This document shows positions 18,197 to 29,371 of a DNA stretch of 64,000 nucleotides, in pieces. The DNA is from Arcanobacterium phocae (lineage in GTDB: Bacteria; Actinomycetota; Actinomycetes; Actinomycetales; Actinomycetaceae). The number at the start of each line of letters is the position of its first letter. Positions within the stretch are counted from its first letter, which is position 1. Where the stretch lies: contig NZ_JABAPM010000007.1 of the NCBI RefSeq assembly GCF_018913465.1, forward strand, positions 1 to 64,000, in the 5' to 3' direction. The notes beneath the pieces are model-generated. The model made no database searches. It saw only the letters and a program-made list of their open reading frames with translations, and had not been told where the DNA came from. The translations under genes and the position numbers were made by a program.

Positions 18197-18258
18197 CAAG
18201 CTGGAGTGGTGGCCAGCTGGCCATTACTGAAACTGGACAACACAAAGAATGGTCGGGC

Positions 18259-19239
18259 ATGACAGGCATCCACACAAGCGGTGAAAAGCACCTCGTTGTC
18301 GCCACTGGGCGCGCACATCCAGAATTGGCAAAAGCGGTAGCGAAAGAACTTGGCATTGAATTGTCGCCAACGACGTCGTACGAATTTGCTAACTCGGAAA
18401 TCTATGTTCGTTTCGATGAATCAGTTCGTGGTTCGGACGTGTTCATTATTCAATCCATCGATGTTCCAGTGAACAAGTGGATTATGGAAGCACTTATTAT
18501 GGTTGATGCGGCTAAGCGCGCGTCGGCCAAGCGTATTTCGGTGGTCTTGCCGTCGTTCCCATACGCCCGTCAGGATAAGAAGCACAAGGGTCGCGAACCT
18601 ATTTCGGCGCGTTTGATGGCGGACCTGTTCAAGGCCGCTGGTGCTGAGCGCATCATGTCGGTTGACTTGCACGCTGCGCAAACTCAGGGCTTCTTTGATG
18701 GTCCAGTCGATCACTTGTGGGCTATGCCAACTCTTGTTGATTATGTGCGTACCCGGGTCAGTCCGGAAGAATCTGTCATCGTTTCTCCGGATGCTGGACG
18801 TATCAAGGTTGCTGAGCAGTGGGGTAACCGATTGGGCGGTGTGCCGTTGGCATTCGTTCACAAGACGCGCGATATTTCGCGACCAAATCAAGCTACCGCT
18901 AATCGTGTGGTGGGCGATGTTGCTGGCCGTACCGCGATCATTGTTGACGACCTTATCGACACCGCTGGTACTATTGCGGGCGCTGCTCGTGTTGTTCTTG
19001 AAGCCGGAGCGAAAGACGTTATCGTTGCTGCTACCCACGCGCCGATGTCCGGCCCGGCACGGGAACGGTTGATGGAATCGGGCGCATGCGAGATCATCGT
19101 GACCGATACGTTGCCAATTGCGCCAGAGAAGCGTTTCGATGGTCTAACAGTATTGTCGATTGCGCCTGTGCTGGCACGTGCGATTCGCGAGGTTTTCGAC
19201 GACGGTTCGGTCACCTCGATGTTCGACGGTGCGTTCTAG
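18259..19239 (+). CDS. prs: Ribose-phosphate pyrophosphokinase (PRPP synthetase)
   Basis: Makes phosphoribosyl pyrophosphate from ribose 5-phosphate and ATP for nucleotide, His and Trp synthesis. The motifs are all present: SFPYARQDKKHKGREPISA, VDLHAAQTQGFF and the PRPP-binding VDDLIDTAGT. I use the ATG at 18259 (326 residues, normal length); the open frame extends upstream into glmU but without family similarity. glmU-prs is a conserved pair. A strong terminator follows. Confidence 0.96.
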   Translation: MTGIHTSGEKHLVVATGRAHPELAKAVAKELGIELSPTTSYEFANSEIYVRFDESVRGSDVFIIQSIDVPVNKWIMEALIMVDAAKRASAKRISVVLPSFPYARQDKKHKGREPISARLMADLFKAAGAERIMSVDLHAAQTQGFFDGPVDHLWAMPTLVDYVRTRVSPEESVIVSPDAGRIKVAEQWGNRLGGVPLAFVHKTRDISRPNQATANRVVGDVAGRTAIIVDDLIDTAGTIAGAARVVLEAGAKDVIVAATHAPMSGPARERLMESGACEIIVTDTLPIAPEKRFDGLTVLSIAPVLARAIREVFDDGSVTSMFDGAF

Positions 19240-19300
19240 TCCAGTATCAGATGTGATTTTGACACATATACTTTTATCTCGTTCATAAAGACGGATATAA

Positions 19301-19339
19301 TGATGGGGTTGCCTCGGCGAGGGAACCCCATCATTTTTT
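19301..19339 (+). terminator. Terminator after prs
   Basis: Stem of 15 bases with one mismatch (19301-19315 with 19319-19333), a 3-base loop, then six T. Confidence 0.9.
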
Positions 19340-19429
19340 GGAGTTCCGTTATCGACGCGGTGTCTACACTCCTGAGGGATGTAGCCTCCGGTATCGAGGC
19401 TGTCCATAAAATAACAAGGAGTACATATC

Positions 19430-20014
19430 ATGGTTGAAGTTTTGAAGGCTTCCGTTCGTTCCGAATTTGGCAAGGGCGCAGCTCGTCGTCTACGTCGTGA
19501 AGAAAAGCTTCCAGGCGTTCTTTACGGTCACGGTGAAAACCCAGTCCACCTCGAACTCGATTACCACTCAACATTCATGGCTGTTCGTGGCAATGCAAAC
19601 GCTTTGTTGAGCATCGAAATTGATGGCGAAAAAGAACTCGCTATTGTCAAGGATGTTCAGCGTAACGCCCTTTCCCGTTTGATCGAACACGTCGATTTCC
19701 TCCGCGTGAAGAAGGGCGAAAAGGTCGACGCTGAAATTCCAGTCGTGATCGAAGGCGAGCCAGCTGGCGAAGCTGCTGCAACACTCGAAATGCTTCAGGT
19801 TATGGCGAAGGCTGACGCTACCGCAATTCCAGAGCAGATCGTTGTTAACGTTGATGGCCTCGAAGATGGCAAGCACGTTACCGTTGCTGATCTTGTATTG
19901 CCAGAAGGCGTTGAGGTTGAGCTCGATCCAGAAGCAGTTGTTGTTGTGATCGCAGTTCCTGCAATGGAAGCTCCAGAAGAAGGCACCGAAGACGAAGCTG
20001 CTGACGCTGAGTGA
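19430..20014 (+). CDS. rplY: 50S ribosomal protein L25/Ctc
   Basis: The 5S rRNA-binding ribosomal protein in its long CTC form (194 residues). The N-terminal domain holds RRLRREEKLPGVLYGHGE, the C-terminal beta domain (~95-180) follows, and the last ~15 residues are acidic (EEGTEDEAADAE). AACAAGGAG precedes the ATG. A small hairpin (AGCCTC...GAGGCT, ~19383-19401) lies in the leader and might matter for control. Flanked by terminators on both sides, so it is a single-gene unit. Confidence 0.95.
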   Translation: MVEVLKASVRSEFGKGAARRLRREEKLPGVLYGHGENPVHLELDYHSTFMAVRGNANALLSIEIDGEKELAIVKDVQRNALSRLIEHVDFLRVKKGEKVDAEIPVVIEGEPAGEAAATLEMLQVMAKADATAIPEQIVVNVDGLEDGKHVTVADLVLPEGVEVELDPEAVVVVIAVPAMEAPEEGTEDEAADAE

Positions 20015-20029
20015 TTCATTTGCTTGAAT

Positions 20030-20062
20030 GTGAGGCCCGGCCCTGGTGGGGACGGGCCTCAC
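20030..20062 (+). terminator. Terminator after rplY
   Basis: GTGAGGCCCG pairs with CGGGCCTCAC (20030-20039 with 20053-20062). The T-tract is weak (GCTCATTT). Confidence 0.75.
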
Positions 20063-20150
20063 GCTCATTTAGTTGGTGTGTTTCATAATTGTGGTGGAGC
20101 TGTCCGCTATAAAGGATAAGTAAGCTCATTGATTTGGGAGGGAACTGATT

Positions 20151-20738
20151 GTGTACACTATTTTTGGATTAGGTAATCCAGGAGCCAAATACGCTACTAC
20201 GCGCCACAATATTGGGCATATGGTGGTTGATATTGTGGCTGACCGGCTGGGAAGCCGGTTGAGTGTCCATAAACAGAGCAACACGCAATCGGCATCTGTT
20301 CGTTACGGAATAGCACCAGGAGTGCCGGGTGAACAGGTCATCCTTGGCGTATCAATGGGATATATGAACACTTCAGGTGGGCCAGTAAGCTCGCTGATGT
20401 CCTACTATCATGGGGATACCGAGAATCTCATTGTTATTCATGATGAATTAGATTTGCCATTTGGTACGTTGAAACTTAAGCGTGGCGGTGGCGAAGGGGG
20501 CCATAATGGTCTCAAATCTATTTCCCAATCTCTCGGCTCAAAAAACTATATCCGGTTGCGTTGCGGTATTGGGCGTCCACCGGGACGGCAAGATCCGGCT
20601 GATTTCGTCTTGTCGCAGTTTTCGGCAAGTGAACGCAAAGAACTAGATCTTATGCTGGAACTAGCCGCGGACGCAGTTCTCGATGTTATTGATCATGGCC
20701 TCGATAAAGCCACCATGCGATTGCACACTGCCTCCTAA
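20151..20738 (+). CDS. pth: Peptidyl-tRNA hydrolase
   Basis: Releases peptides from peptidyl-tRNA that has dropped off ribosomes. Catalytic features are visible: the His in TTRHNIGHMV, Asp in VIHDELDLPFG and Asn in GGHNGLKSI. 195 residues, normal length, GTG start after GGGAGGG. mfd starts 20 bases downstream, the usual actinobacterial order. Confidence 0.96.
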   Translation: MYTIFGLGNPGAKYATTRHNIGHMVVDIVADRLGSRLSVHKQSNTQSASVRYGIAPGVPGEQVILGVSMGYMNTSGGPVSSLMSYYHGDTENLIVIHDELDLPFGTLKLKRGGGEGGHNGLKSISQSLGSKNYIRLRCGIGRPPGRQDPADFVLSQFSASERKELDLMLELAADAVLDVIDHGLDKATMRLHTAS

Positions 20739-20758
20739 CTGACACAAAGAAAGCCATT

Positions 20759-23700
20759 ATGGATCTTCACCCCTTACTTGACGTATTTACTGCATCGCCG
20801 TCTTTCGATGCTCTTAACGGAACGAATGCAGATATTTCGGTTCCCCGCGGTGCTGTTGCCCCGTTATTGGCAAGCCTCAGCGAACGCGATATCAAGAAAA
20901 CGCATGTGGTTATTACTGCAAGTGGGCGGGAAGCAGACGATATGGCAACCTTGCTTGGACCGTATCTGCCACCGGATTCTATTGCGGTGCTACCTGCTTG
21001 GGAGACGCTGCCTCATGAACGGCTTTCACCGCGTTCTGATACGGTTGCGCGCCGAATGCTCACTTTCCGCAGGCTGGCACATCCGGAAGAATTTCCACCA
21101 CTGCTCGTGGTTATTATTCCGATCCGTGCACTATTGCAACCAGTTATTGAAGGTTTAGGGGAACGAAAACCAGTACGGATTCGTGTTGGGGACGTAATTG
21201 ATATGAACGAGTTGCAAGAGCAGCTCGTGTCGGCGGCGTATACCCGCGTAGATATGATTGAGTCGCGCGGTGAGTTTGCAATCAGAGGCGGAATTATCGA
21301 TATTTTCCCGCCCACTGAACCCCATCCGTTGCGTGTGGAATTATTTGGCGATGAAGTTGATGAGATTCGTTCCTTCGCAGTGGGAGACCAGCGTTCATTG
21401 CATGCTCGCGCTCAGGTTTATGCACCGCCGTGTCGCGAATTACTTTTGACAGCTGACGTGCGGTCGCGTGCTAGTCAGGTCATGGCTCAGCTACCCGGAG
21501 CAACCGATATGCTCGAAAAAATCGCAAATGGCATCGCGGTTGAAGGAATGGAATCACTGATTCCGATTTTGGTGCCAAGTATGCATCCGGTGCATGATGA
21601 TCTGCCCACACAGTCGCGTTTTATCGTTGTTGAACCAGAACGGGTCACAGCCCGTGCCGAATCGTTGATTGAAACAACTGAAGAGTTCTTAGAAGCAGCA
21701 TGGAGCGCGGCGGCTTCTGGTGGTGCAGTTCCACTCAATGTTGGCCGAGCATCATTTATTTCGGCGGCAGATATTCGCGTTGCAGTGATCGAAAGCGGAA
21801 AAGAATGGTGGACGATTGGTGGTTTGCCGTCTCCGGCTGCCATCGACTTCGGTATCCACGAACCACAAAATTTCAGTGGCAACGTTGATGCCTCGATCGA
21901 TTACCTGGGCGGCCTAGCTAAAAAAGATTGGCAAGTTGTCATTGCCACGCAAGGTGCAGGTTTAGGCAGAAGATTAGCCGAACAAATAGAAAGCGCGGGG
22001 TTTCCTTCGCGATTCGTTGAGGATCTGCCAGCCGATATCACGAGTGGCATTGTTTACGTAACGCCAGCTGCTATGCCTACTGGTTTCGTTGATCCGGCAC
22101 GCCAGATAGCAGTCTACGGTGTTAATGATTTTATGCACCGCAAGAAAGCTAATTTCGCCAATCAGCAAGCCATGCCTAAACGGCGCAAGAATGCGGTAGA
22201 TCCACTGCAACTGAAGCCTGGCGATTATGTTGTCCATCAGCGCCACGGTGTAGCTCAGTTCGTCAAACTAGCGAAACGTTCGTTAGGAGCCAACAACAGC
22301 AACCAGCGCGAATACGTTGTTTTGGAGTATTCGCCGTCGAAACGCGGTGCGCCACGCGATCAGCTCTGGGTTCCAACAGATCAGCTCGATCAGGTATCAA
22401 AATACTCTGGTGGGGATTCGCCGTCGTTAAATAAAATGGGCGGCGCAGATTGGGACAAAACAAAGGCGAAAGCACGCGCAGCCGTCAAGCAAATCGCGAA
22501 AGAGCTCATCCGGCTTTACGCTAAACGTCGAGCCACAAAAGGTCACGCATTTTCACCAGATACTCCGTGGCAGCGCGAACTCGAAGATGCATTTTCGTAT
22601 GTTGAAACTCCCGATCAGCTCACCACGATCGAAGAAGTCAAACGGGATATGGAATCTCCGGAACCGATGGATCGTCTTATTTCGGGAGACGTCGGATATG
22701 GAAAAACCGAGATTGCAGTGCGCGCAGCTTTCAAAGCGGTCCAAGACAATATGCAGGTCGCGGTGCTCGTACCAACCACAATTTTGGTTCAACAACACGC
22801 GGAAACATTCACCGAAAGATACGCGGGATTCCCCGTTAAAGTCGCGAGCCTATCTCGGTTCCAAACCGCCAAAGAAGCCGATGAGATTCGCAAAGGTGTG
22901 CGCGATGGAAGTATCGACATCGTCATCGGCACTCACCGGCTTATCACTGGTGACGTGCGGTTTAAGAATCTAGGACTTGTCATTATTGACGAAGAGCAAC
23001 GGTTTGGTGTGGAACATAAGGAAATGCTGAAACAGCTCTACCCAACAGTAGACGTGCTTTCCATGTCTGCAACGCCGATTCCGCGAACATTGGAAATGGC
23101 GGTAACAGGTATTCGCCAAATGTCTACCCTGGCAACTCCGCCAGAAGAACGGCACCCAATCTTGACGTATGTTGGACCGCACGAATCGAAACAAGTAGCG
23201 GCAGCCATCAAGCGCGAACTGCTACGCGATGGACAAGTGTTCTATATCCACAATCGCACCCAATCGATTCATCGAGTAGCTGCTCAACTTGCCGAACTTG
23301 TTCCGCAAGCGCGAGTTGGGGTGGCGCACGGAAAGATGACGGAGAACCAGCTCGAAGATGTTATTCAAGCATTCTGGGATAAAGACATTGACGTACTAGT
23401 GTGTACGACAATCGTCGAAACGGGACTTGATATATCGAATGCCAACACGCTCATTGTGGAAGATGCGCACAAGCTTGGACTTTCCCAACTTCATCAGCTA
23501 CGCGGACGAGTTGGCAGAAGCCGCGAACGAGCATACGCCTACTTCCTATACCCGCAAGATAAGGCAATGACAGAAACCGCCATCGAACGGTTGCGTACAA
23601 TAGCTGCCCATTCCGAGCTGGGTGCTGGGATCCAGGTTGCTATGAAAGATCTGGAAATTCGCGGTGCAGGAAATATTTTAGGTGGTGAACAGTCCGGGCA

Positions 23701-24274
23701 TATTGCGGGAGTAGGGTTTGATCTCTATTTGCGAATGGTGTCTGAAGCAGTTGCACAGCTCACCGGGCAAGACAAACGCACCGAAGCTGAACAGCAAGCC
23801 GAGATGCGTATTGAGCTGCCGGTAGAAGCCTATGTGCCAGAGAAGTGGGTATCGTCTGAGCGGTTGCGTCTTGAAATCTATACCAAGATCGCAGCATCGG
23901 TTAATCAACAACAGCGGAATGATGTGAGGGTTGAATTAATCGACCGCTACGGTCCGATTCCAGTAGAAGTAGATCGGTTGTTCGCATTGGCCGCTCTCCG
24001 GGAACGCGCTCGCGGATATGGTATCGAAGAAATTACGGTGATGGGGAAGAATATTCGCTTTGCGCCAGTGGTCCTCACTGATTCCCGCCAAGCTCGAATG
24101 CGCCGGTTGTATCCAAAAGGTATTGCCAAAGCAGCGATACGAACGGTGCTTGTTCCGTTAGCGGATGTCCAACGCAAAAACAGTCAGCGCGCAGTTTTGG
24201 GCAGTGAGACAGCGTTGGAAAACGAAGACATTATTGATGCCGTTGCAACAATAATGGATCAGTTATTCTCGTAG
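20759..24274 (+). CDS. mfd: Transcription-repair coupling factor
   Basis: A DNA translocase of 1171 residues that frees stalled RNA polymerase and recruits UvrA. The N-terminal UvrB-like part includes the motif TRVDMIESRGEFAIRGGIID. The RNA polymerase-interacting domain is near 480-560, and the helicase core has Walker A GDVGYGKTE (~642), DEEQ in IDEEQRFGVEH (~743) and GRVGRSRERAYAYFLY. The C-terminal UvrA-binding domain is present. No mazG follows, as it does in several actinobacteria; a MazG-like gene occurs at 60 kb in another setting. Confidence 0.97.
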   Translation: MDLHPLLDVFTASPSFDALNGTNADISVPRGAVAPLLASLSERDIKKTHVVITASGREADDMATLLGPYLPPDSIAVLPAWETLPHERLSPRSDTVARRMLTFRRLAHPEEFPPLLVVIIPIRALLQPVIEGLGERKPVRIRVGDVIDMNELQEQLVSAAYTRVDMIESRGEFAIRGGIIDIFPPTEPHPLRVELFGDEVDEIRSFAVGDQRSLHARAQVYAPPCRELLLTADVRSRASQVMAQLPGATDMLEKIANGIAVEGMESLIPILVPSMHPVHDDLPTQSRFIVVEPERVTARAESLIETTEEFLEAAWSAAASGGAVPLNVGRASFISAADIRVAVIESGKEWWTIGGLPSPAAIDFGIHEPQNFSGNVDASIDYLGGLAKKDWQVVIATQGAGLGRRLAEQIESAGFPSRFVEDLPADITSGIVYVTPAAMPTGFVDPARQIAVYGVNDFMHRKKANFANQQAMPKRRKNAVDPLQLKPGDYVVHQRHGVAQFVKLAKRSLGANNSNQREYVVLEYSPSKRGAPRDQLWVPTDQLDQVSKYSGGDSPSLNKMGGADWDKTKAKARAAVKQIAKELIRLYAKRRATKGHAFSPDTPWQRELEDAFSYVETPDQLTTIEEVKRDMESPEPMDRLISGDVGYGKTEIAVRAAFKAVQDNMQVAVLVPTTILVQQHAETFTERYAGFPVKVASLSRFQTAKEADEIRKGVRDGSIDIVIGTHRLITGDVRFKNLGLVIIDEEQRFGVEHKEMLKQLYPTVDVLSMSATPIPRTLEMAVTGIRQMSTLATPPEERHPILTYVGPHESKQVAAAIKRELLRDGQVFYIHNRTQSIHRVAAQLAELVPQARVGVAHGKMTENQLEDVIQAFWDKDIDVLVCTTIVETGLDISNANTLIVEDAHKLGLSQLHQLRGRVGRSRERAYAYFLYPQDKAMTETAIERLRTIAAHSELGAGIQVAMKDLEIRGAGNILGGEQSGHIAGVGFDLYLRMVSEAVAQLTGQDKRTEAEQQAEMRIELPVEAYVPEKWVSSERLRLEIYTKIAASVNQQQRNDVRVELIDRYGPIPVEVDRLFALAALRERARGYGIEEITVMGKNIRFAPVVLTDSRQARMRRLYPKGIAKAAIRTVLVPLADVQRKNSQRAVLGSETALENEDIIDAVATIMDQLFS

Positions 24275-25886
<1,612 letters not shown>

Positions 25887-25903
25887 GGAATAGTCAGACC
25901 TAG

Positions 25904-25940
25904 CGTGTGGGGCTGTACCAAACTGGTACAGCCCCACACG
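25904..25940 (+). terminator. Terminator after eno
   Basis: Perfect 17-base stem (25904-25920 with 25924-25940), 3-base loop; the T-tract is poor. It is among the strongest hairpins in the window. Confidence 0.8.
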
Positions 25941-26033
25941 TGTATCGTCGTCGTCACTCAATACGAGTATTCTTATATCTGGAAGTACTCACCCCAACTA
26001 GAGCTGAAGCACACTGGACTGTAAGGAAAACCA

Positions 26034-26996
26034 ATGGTGGAAAAAATAATTCTTGACTGCGATCCGGGGCACGATGATGCGATTGCGATTTTGCTGGCTG
26101 CCGGAAATCCCAACATTGATCTTCTTGGAATCACCACGGTGGCAGGCAACCAGGTTTTGGAAAAAGTCACTCGGAACGCGTTGGCTGTTTGTGCAGCCGC
26201 TGGAATCACCGTTCCAGTAGCAAAAGGCGCCGCAGGGCCTCTCGTACAGAAACAAGTGATCGCCCCGGAAATCCACGGCTCCAGCGGTTTAGACGGCCCA
26301 GTTTTACCAGAACCGCAGTCGGACCTCGATCCACGCCATGCAGTCGATTTCATTATTGACACCGTGATGCGTGAACCGGCAAAAACTGTCAATCTTGTTC
26401 CAGTTGGCCCGCTGACGAATATTGCCCTAGCTGTGCGCAAAGAACCAGCGATCGGTGAACGAGTGAAATCAGTTGTGCTGATGGGCGGTGCCTATACTCG
26501 CGGTAATTCCACTCCCGCAGCTGAGTTCAATATTTATGCTGATCCGGAAGCTGCACAGATAGTTTTCGAACAAGAATGGCCAGTCACTATGGTCGGCTTG
26601 GATTTAACTCACCAAGCTTTAGCTACTGCTGAGCTGCAAGACCGGGTGCGTGCAATTGATACTGACTTGGCACGGTTCGTTCTTGATATTTGGGGCTTTG
26701 TTGGGCAGAGATATCGTGAGGAGTTCGGCTTTGAAGCGCCACCAATCCACGATGCGGTGTGTGTAGCAGCGCTGATTGACCCGCGCATCATTCAATGCAG
26801 TAAAGCATTTGTTTCAGTGGAGTTAACTGGAACATGGACTCGTGGAATGACGTTTACTGCTTTCAACAACATTCCAACAATGACTCATCCGTTCCCGGTT
26901 CTCGACGACGATCAGTTCCGTACGAATGTTGCTACCACGTTAGATTGGGAGCGGTTTGCACACCTAGTTGTCGATTCGATTCGGGCCTTAGGCTAA
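26034..26996 (+). CDS. Nucleoside hydrolase (pyrimidine/inosine-uridine type)
   Basis: Splits ribonucleosides into base and ribose for salvage. The calcium-binding signature DCDPGHDDA is at residues 7-15, with LGITTVAGNQ, NLVPVGPLTNIALA, VLMGGAY and the catalytic HDAV region (IHDAVCVAAL) following. 320 residues. TAAGGAAA precedes the ATG. It sits between eno and the ftsB-like gene, an arrangement I do not know from other actinobacteria, so it may be a local insertion. Substrate preference cannot be read from sequence. Confidence 0.92.
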   Translation: MVEKIILDCDPGHDDAIAILLAAGNPNIDLLGITTVAGNQVLEKVTRNALAVCAAAGITVPVAKGAAGPLVQKQVIAPEIHGSSGLDGPVLPEPQSDLDPRHAVDFIIDTVMREPAKTVNLVPVGPLTNIALAVRKEPAIGERVKSVVLMGGAYTRGNSTPAAEFNIYADPEAAQIVFEQEWPVTMVGLDLTHQALATAELQDRVRAIDTDLARFVLDIWGFVGQRYREEFGFEAPPIHDAVCVAALIDPRIIQCSKAFVSVELTGTWTRGMTFTAFNNIPTMTHPFPVLDDDQFRTNVATTLDWERFAHLVVDSIRALG

Positions 26997-27071
26997 CCGA
27001 ATACGTGGAGCGTGGGGCGGCTCACCAGTGCCGTCTCCCGTTTCGGCTACGAGACCTCTAGACTTATAAGC

Positions 27072-27767
27072 ATGGTTCGTCGTCCTTCTCATCGTTCATC
27101 ATCCGGCAAGCCCGGATCTTTTCGTGTGCCTAAACAACAGGCGCAGCCGATGAAACCTGGGGCAGGGCGTAATAACGTTAAAAGAAAGACCCGGCCAACA
27201 GCGTCGTCGTCGCGAAAGACAGAACCAGGCGCACGAAGCCGGTTTACTCAAGAACATCACTTAGTAATCGAAGGTCAAAACACAACGCATCGTATTTCGT
27301 TGCGTCTGGCGTCGATTGTGTTATTCGTACTGTTAGCTGTGCTGATCGTTGCGAATCCGCTCACGCAGTATTTGGCGCAACAGGAAGATATTCGGCAGGC
27401 TAAAGCAGAGTTAGCGCTGGTCAAAGACCGCGTGAAATCGCTCGAAGAAGAAAAAGAGCTGTGGAATGACCCGGCCTATATTCAGTCCAAAGCGCGCGAA
27501 CGTCTCGGTTTTGTGATGCCTGGGCAAACTCTTTATACGACGACGGATCCGCAAAAGGGCGATGCAACCGAACGCTTGAATGCGCGCGCTGAGGAAGTGG
27601 TGCGGTTGCGTCGTGAACAAACACCGTTCTTTGTTACCGGCTGGGATTCTCTCGATATCGCTGGCCAAGTGGGAGAACGCAAGAACCCGCAGCACACCCC
27701 GATTTTGAATGATGATTTACCACCGGAATCACAAGATTCCACCGATACGAAGGATACGAAGAAATGA
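27072..27767 (+). CDS. FtsB/DivIC-like septum formation initiator protein
   Basis: A single-pass membrane cell-division protein. Residues ~1-75 are a basic, disordered cytoplasmic tail; the membrane helix (LRLASIVLFVLLAVLIVANP) is near 78-97, followed by a coiled coil (~105-140) and the family motif LWNDPAYIQSKARERLGFVMPGQ. Start is uncertain: I use the ATG at 27072, but a GTG at 27012 is in frame and neither has a good ribosome site. It overlaps the DUF501 gene by four bases. Confidence 0.88.
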   Translation: MVRRPSHRSSSGKPGSFRVPKQQAQPMKPGAGRNNVKRKTRPTASSSRKTEPGARSRFTQEHHLVIEGQNTTHRISLRLASIVLFVLLAVLIVANPLTQYLAQQEDIRQAKAELALVKDRVKSLEEEKELWNDPAYIQSKARERLGFVMPGQTLYTTTDPQKGDATERLNARAEEVVRLRREQTPFFVTGWDSLDIAGQVGERKNPQHTPILNDDLPPESQDSTDTKDTKK

Positions 27768-28318
27768 CATCTGTTTCCCTTGATGTACTCCAGCGCGTCG
27801 CTGCAAACGCGACGGAGATTCGCCCCGGTGATCGGGAGATTCTTACCCGGCAATTAGGGCGAGATCCACGCGGTCTCGTCGGAATTGGCGCGCGATGTGC
27901 GTGCGGCGCTCCGGCCGTGACGATTACATACCCGCGGCTCCCGGATGGTTCGCCGTTTCCAACGTTGTTTTATCTGTCGTATCCGTGGCTGGTTCGTGAG
28001 ATTTCCCGGATTGAAAGTTCGGGGGAGATGGTTGCATATAACGATCGGCTCGCGGCTGATCCAGAGTTTGCAGCTGGCCATGTGCGGGCACATGAATCGT
28101 ATGTTGCTCGTCGTGACTTGTTGGACGAAGTGCCGGAGATCGCCGGGAAGTCTGCCGGCGGAATGCCAGATCGCGTGAAGTGCTTGCATGCGTTAGCTGG
28201 GTATGCGTTGGCTGTTGGGCCTGGAGTGTGCCCGGCCGGAGACGAAGCATTGGCACAAGCGGGCTGGGATCCTAACGTGTGCCATTGTTCTAGTGACGAC
28301 GACGAAGCCACTGCCTGA
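27764..28318 (+). CDS. DUF501 family protein
   Basis: A 184-residue protein of unknown function conserved between the ftsB-like gene and ppx in actinobacteria. Visible features: LTRQLGRDPRGLVGIGARCACGAP, PFPTLFYLSYPWLVREISRIES, and RVKCLHALAGYALAVGPG; several Cys/His residues could bind metal. The ATGA overlap with the upstream gene indicates translational coupling. Confidence 0.9.
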   Translation: MTSVSLDVLQRVAANATEIRPGDREILTRQLGRDPRGLVGIGARCACGAPAVTITYPRLPDGSPFPTLFYLSYPWLVREISRIESSGEMVAYNDRLAADPEFAAGHVRAHESYVARRDLLDEVPEIAGKSAGGMPDRVKCLHALAGYALAVGPGVCPAGDEALAQAGWDPNVCHCSSDDDEATA

Positions 28319-28340
28319 TACAACACTGAGGGAGGTTCTT

Positions 28341-29291
28341 GTGCGAGTTGCTGGAATTGATTGTGGTACGAATTCCATCCGGTTGCTGATTGCAGATGTT
28401 GATGCCGATGGTGTTTTAGCTGACGTGGTTCGCACTATGCATATTGTGCGACTAGGGCAGGGTGTTGACCGAACCGGTCGGTTTGATCCGCAGGCTTTGG
28501 AGCGAACGTTTGCGGCAATTGATGAATATGCGCAGCTTATTAAGCAGCATCAGTGTGAAGCTGTTGTTTTTGCAGCGACCTCTGCCACCCGCGATGCCTC
28601 AAACAGGGATATTTTTATCGAGGGTGTTTATGACCGGCTCGGCGTCCGGCCACGGGTGTTGAGCGGTGAAGAAGAAGCTCGCACGTCGTTCGCGGGAGCA
28701 ATGAGCGCGGTGCGTAATCCAGCTGGTCCACTAGTTGCGGTTGATCTTGGTGGTGGCTCAACAGAGCTGGTACTTGGTGACAGTGATGGAAACGTGCTGA
28801 GTGCCTTCTCTATGGATGTTGGATCGGTCCGGATGCGAGAGCGTCGGATGGTGTCCGATCCGGCGACGGCGGAGGAAATCACTGCTGCCCGGCAAGATAT
28901 TGCGCAGGCACTGGATGAGGCGGAACGTGTGGTTGATCTGAGCCAGGCGCGCACTGTGCTAGGTTTGGCTGGCACTATTACCTCGGTAGCCGCGTTGGCA
29001 TTGGATCTGACTGAATATGACTCGGACCGGATCCATGGGCTCCAGATGTCTGTGGCGCAGATCGATGAGACAACACAGTGGTTTATTGACTCGACGCTGG
29101 CGCAGCGGCAGGCGGTTCCATTCTTACATCCGCGCCGTGCTGATGTGATGGGAGCCGGGGCACTGGTGTGGCAAGAAGTCATTCATCGTATTGCTCAGCG
29201 CAGCGCTGAAGCCGGACACCAGCTCGAGTCCATTACTATTTCCGAGCATGATATTTTAGATGGCCTTGCGTTAATGGCGGCTGGCCTCTAA
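28341..29291 (+). CDS. ppx: Ppx/GppA family exopolyphosphatase
   Basis: Hydrolyses polyphosphate or pppGpp. Sugar-kinase-like fold with the nucleotide motifs VAGIDCGTNSIRLLIAD at the start, GEEEARTSFAGA, and VDLGGGSTELVLG (~135). I use GTG 28341, preceded by GGGAGG; the open frame runs further upstream into DUF501. 316 residues, the short actinobacterial form. Whether it prefers polyphosphate or pppGpp is not decidable here. Confidence 0.93.
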   Translation: MRVAGIDCGTNSIRLLIADVDADGVLADVVRTMHIVRLGQGVDRTGRFDPQALERTFAAIDEYAQLIKQHQCEAVVFAATSATRDASNRDIFIEGVYDRLGVRPRVLSGEEEARTSFAGAMSAVRNPAGPLVAVDLGGGSTELVLGDSDGNVLSAFSMDVGSVRMRERRMVSDPATAEEITAARQDIAQALDEAERVVDLSQARTVLGLAGTITSVAALALDLTEYDSDRIHGLQMSVAQIDETTQWFIDSTLAQRQAVPFLHPRRADVMGAGALVWQEVIHRIAQRSAEAGHQLESITISEHDILDGLALMAAGL

Positions 29292-29314
29292 CGTCGCGCT
29301 TTTGGTACATAAAA

Positions 29315-29354
29315 AGTGTGGGGAGTACGTCGCAACGGACGTGCTCCCCACACT
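29315..29354. terminator. Bidirectional terminator between ppx and nhaA
   Basis: 17-base stem with one G-U/A-C position (29315-29331 with 29338-29354). It lies between converging genes and has an A-run on its left, giving a T-run for the minus strand. Confidence 0.8.
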
Positions 29355-29371
29355 CGTTAAGAAATAGCACC

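Noticed and set aside
18160-18258. Extending prs upstream into glmU
   Set aside because: The extra residues have no family similarity and the family start is at 18259.
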